NCBI GenBank assembly: GCA_903916165.1
Contig: CAIWVR010000088.1
Span: forward strand, 1 to 7,994
Source of the DNA: an uncultured Hyphomicrobiales bacterium
GTDB lineage: Bacteria > Pseudomonadota > Alphaproteobacteria > Rhizobiales > Beijerinckiaceae
Reading direction: 5' to 3'
Length of the DNA: 7,994 nucleotides
Shown here: in pieces, positions 7,150 through 7,994 of the stretch
Numbering within the stretch: position 1 is the first letter of the stretch
Layout of the letters: every line of letters begins with the position of its first letter
Notes under the pieces: generated by a model
The model's input: the letters and a program-made list of their open reading frames with translations, nothing else
Databases searched by the model: none
Told to the model about the DNA's origin: nothing
Made by a program: the position numbers and the translations under genes

Positions 7150-7994
7150 CTAGACATGCTCAACCGACACGACCCCCGGGATCGACTTGATGGCACCGGC
7201 GATCTGCGGCGAAATCTGGAACCGGCCCGGCAATTTCACCTCGACCTCTCCGCGGTCGCGATCAAGCATCAGCACCAGCGACACCTCGCCTTCGCCGCGT
7301 TGCGTGAGGCGGGCCTGCAGGGAGGTCAGCGGCGCGGGGTCACGCATGAAGATGCGCAGGCCCTGCTGGACGCGATGTGCCGCCTGCTCAAGAGGCTCGA
7401 CGCCGATGATGCGCGCCCGCACATCCTCACCCTCGACATTGGCCTGCAGGCTGACAAGGACGGCGGCACCCTTCTCCAGAAGATCGCGGAACTGGTTCAG
7501 TCCTTCCTGGAACATGATGGCTTCATATTGCCCCGACTGGTCTGACAGGGTCACGATCCCCATCTTGTTGCCGGATTTGGTGCGCCGTTCGGACCGGTCG
7601 AGCACCGTCGCCGCAAGCCGCGCGGCGGAGGCACCCTGCTTCACGGCGCGCGCGAAATCAGTCCAGCGCTCAACGCGCAGCTTTTTGAGGACATGCGCAT
7701 AATCGTCGAGCGGATGGCCGGACAGGAAGAAACCGACAGCTTCGAATTCACGGCGCAGGCGCTCGGCCGCAGGCCAGGCAGCCGCCGGCGGGATGTTGAG
7801 CTTTTCGGGTTCTGCATGGGTGCCGCCAAAGAGTGAATCCTGCCCGCCGGCGCGATCATGCTGGACCCGGTTGGCCACCGCCATCAGCGGCTCGACGGCC
7901 GCGAAGGCCCGGGCGCGCTCGGGCTCCAGTTCGTCGAAGGCACCCGCGCAGACGAGGCTCTCGAGCACGCGCTTGTTGACGTCGCGCGGATTGA
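7150..7994 (-). CDS. dnaE: DNA polymerase III subunit alpha (partial, C-terminal 280 residues)
   Basis: DnaE is the catalytic subunit of the replicative DNA polymerase. Only its C-terminal part is present; the frame is open to the right edge, beginning NPRDVNKRVLESLVCAGAFD, and the GTG at 7968 is internal. A helix-hairpin-helix-type segment ends near VCAGAFDEL (residues 14-22 of the fragment). QDSLFG (51-56) is a good sliding-clamp binding motif. FEAVGFFLSGHPLDDY (about 83-98) is a conserved DnaE block. An OB fold follows at about 120-200, with KSGNKMGIVTLSDQSGQYEAIMF (139-161). The tail LPGRF...SIPGVVSVEHV is typical of alphaproteobacterial DnaE1. These features fit the main replicase rather than the damage-induced DnaE2/ImuC, though the polymerase core is outside the window. 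Confidence 0.93.
   Translation of the reverse strand, partial: NPRDVNKRVLESLVCAGAFDELEPERARAFAAVEPLMAVANRVQHDRAGGQDSLFGGTHAEPEKLNIPPAAAWPAAERLRREFEAVGFFLSGHPLDDYAHVLKKLRVERWTDFARAVKQGASAARLAATVLDRSERRTKSGNKMGIVTLSDQSGQYEAIMFQEGLNQFRDLLEKGAAVLVSLQANVEGEDVRARIIGVEPLEQAAHRVQQGLRIFMRDPAPLTSLQARLTQRGEGEVSLVLMLDRDRGEVEVKLPGRFQISPQIAGAIKSIPGVVSVEHV

Overview
The window is ordinary bacterial chromosome with dense, high-GC coding and every supported gene on the minus strand. It suggests an alphaproteobacterium, perhaps of the Caulobacterales/Maricaulales/Rhodobacterales type. The grounds are the gene order rpsB-tsf-pyrH-frr-uppS-cdsA-dxr (in E. coli dxr lies between frr and uppS), a DnaE1-type replicase nearby, and an S2 protein with a long C-terminal extension. 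The lineage call is inference from gene order and protein character; no database was consulted.

In transcription order, from high to low coordinates, the layout is as follows. The 3' end of dnaE (DNA polymerase III alpha) runs off the right edge. A small single-domain response regulator follows. A good promoter and a structured leader of about 108 nt then precede rpsB (ribosomal protein S2) and tsf (EF-Ts). A GC-rich hairpin lies between rpsB and tsf. A near-ideal UUCG-loop terminator follows tsf and closes the unit. After a short spacer with a weak promoter candidate comes a second run: pyrH (UMP kinase), frr (ribosome recycling factor), uppS (undecaprenyl diphosphate synthase), cdsA (CDP-diacylglycerol synthase) and dxr (DXP reductoisomerase). 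dxr is cut by the left edge a few residues before its expected C-terminus.

The genes link translation with envelope precursor supply. S2, EF-Ts and RRF serve the ribosome and PyrH makes UDP for nucleotide pools. Dxr starts the committed MEP isoprenoid pathway, UppS turns isoprenoid units into the C55 lipid carrier for peptidoglycan, and CdsA makes the phospholipid precursor. uppS and cdsA overlap in an ATGA, and the uppS-cdsA-dxr genes are packed closely enough for one transcript.

I see no mobile element, CRISPR array, tRNA, rRNA or defence system, and no non-coding stretch above about 165 bases. I found no convincing new multi-gene system. The parts most worth a second look are the folded rpsB leader, which can sequester its own Shine-Dalgarno sequence, and the helix-hairpin-helix-like domain on the end of S2.
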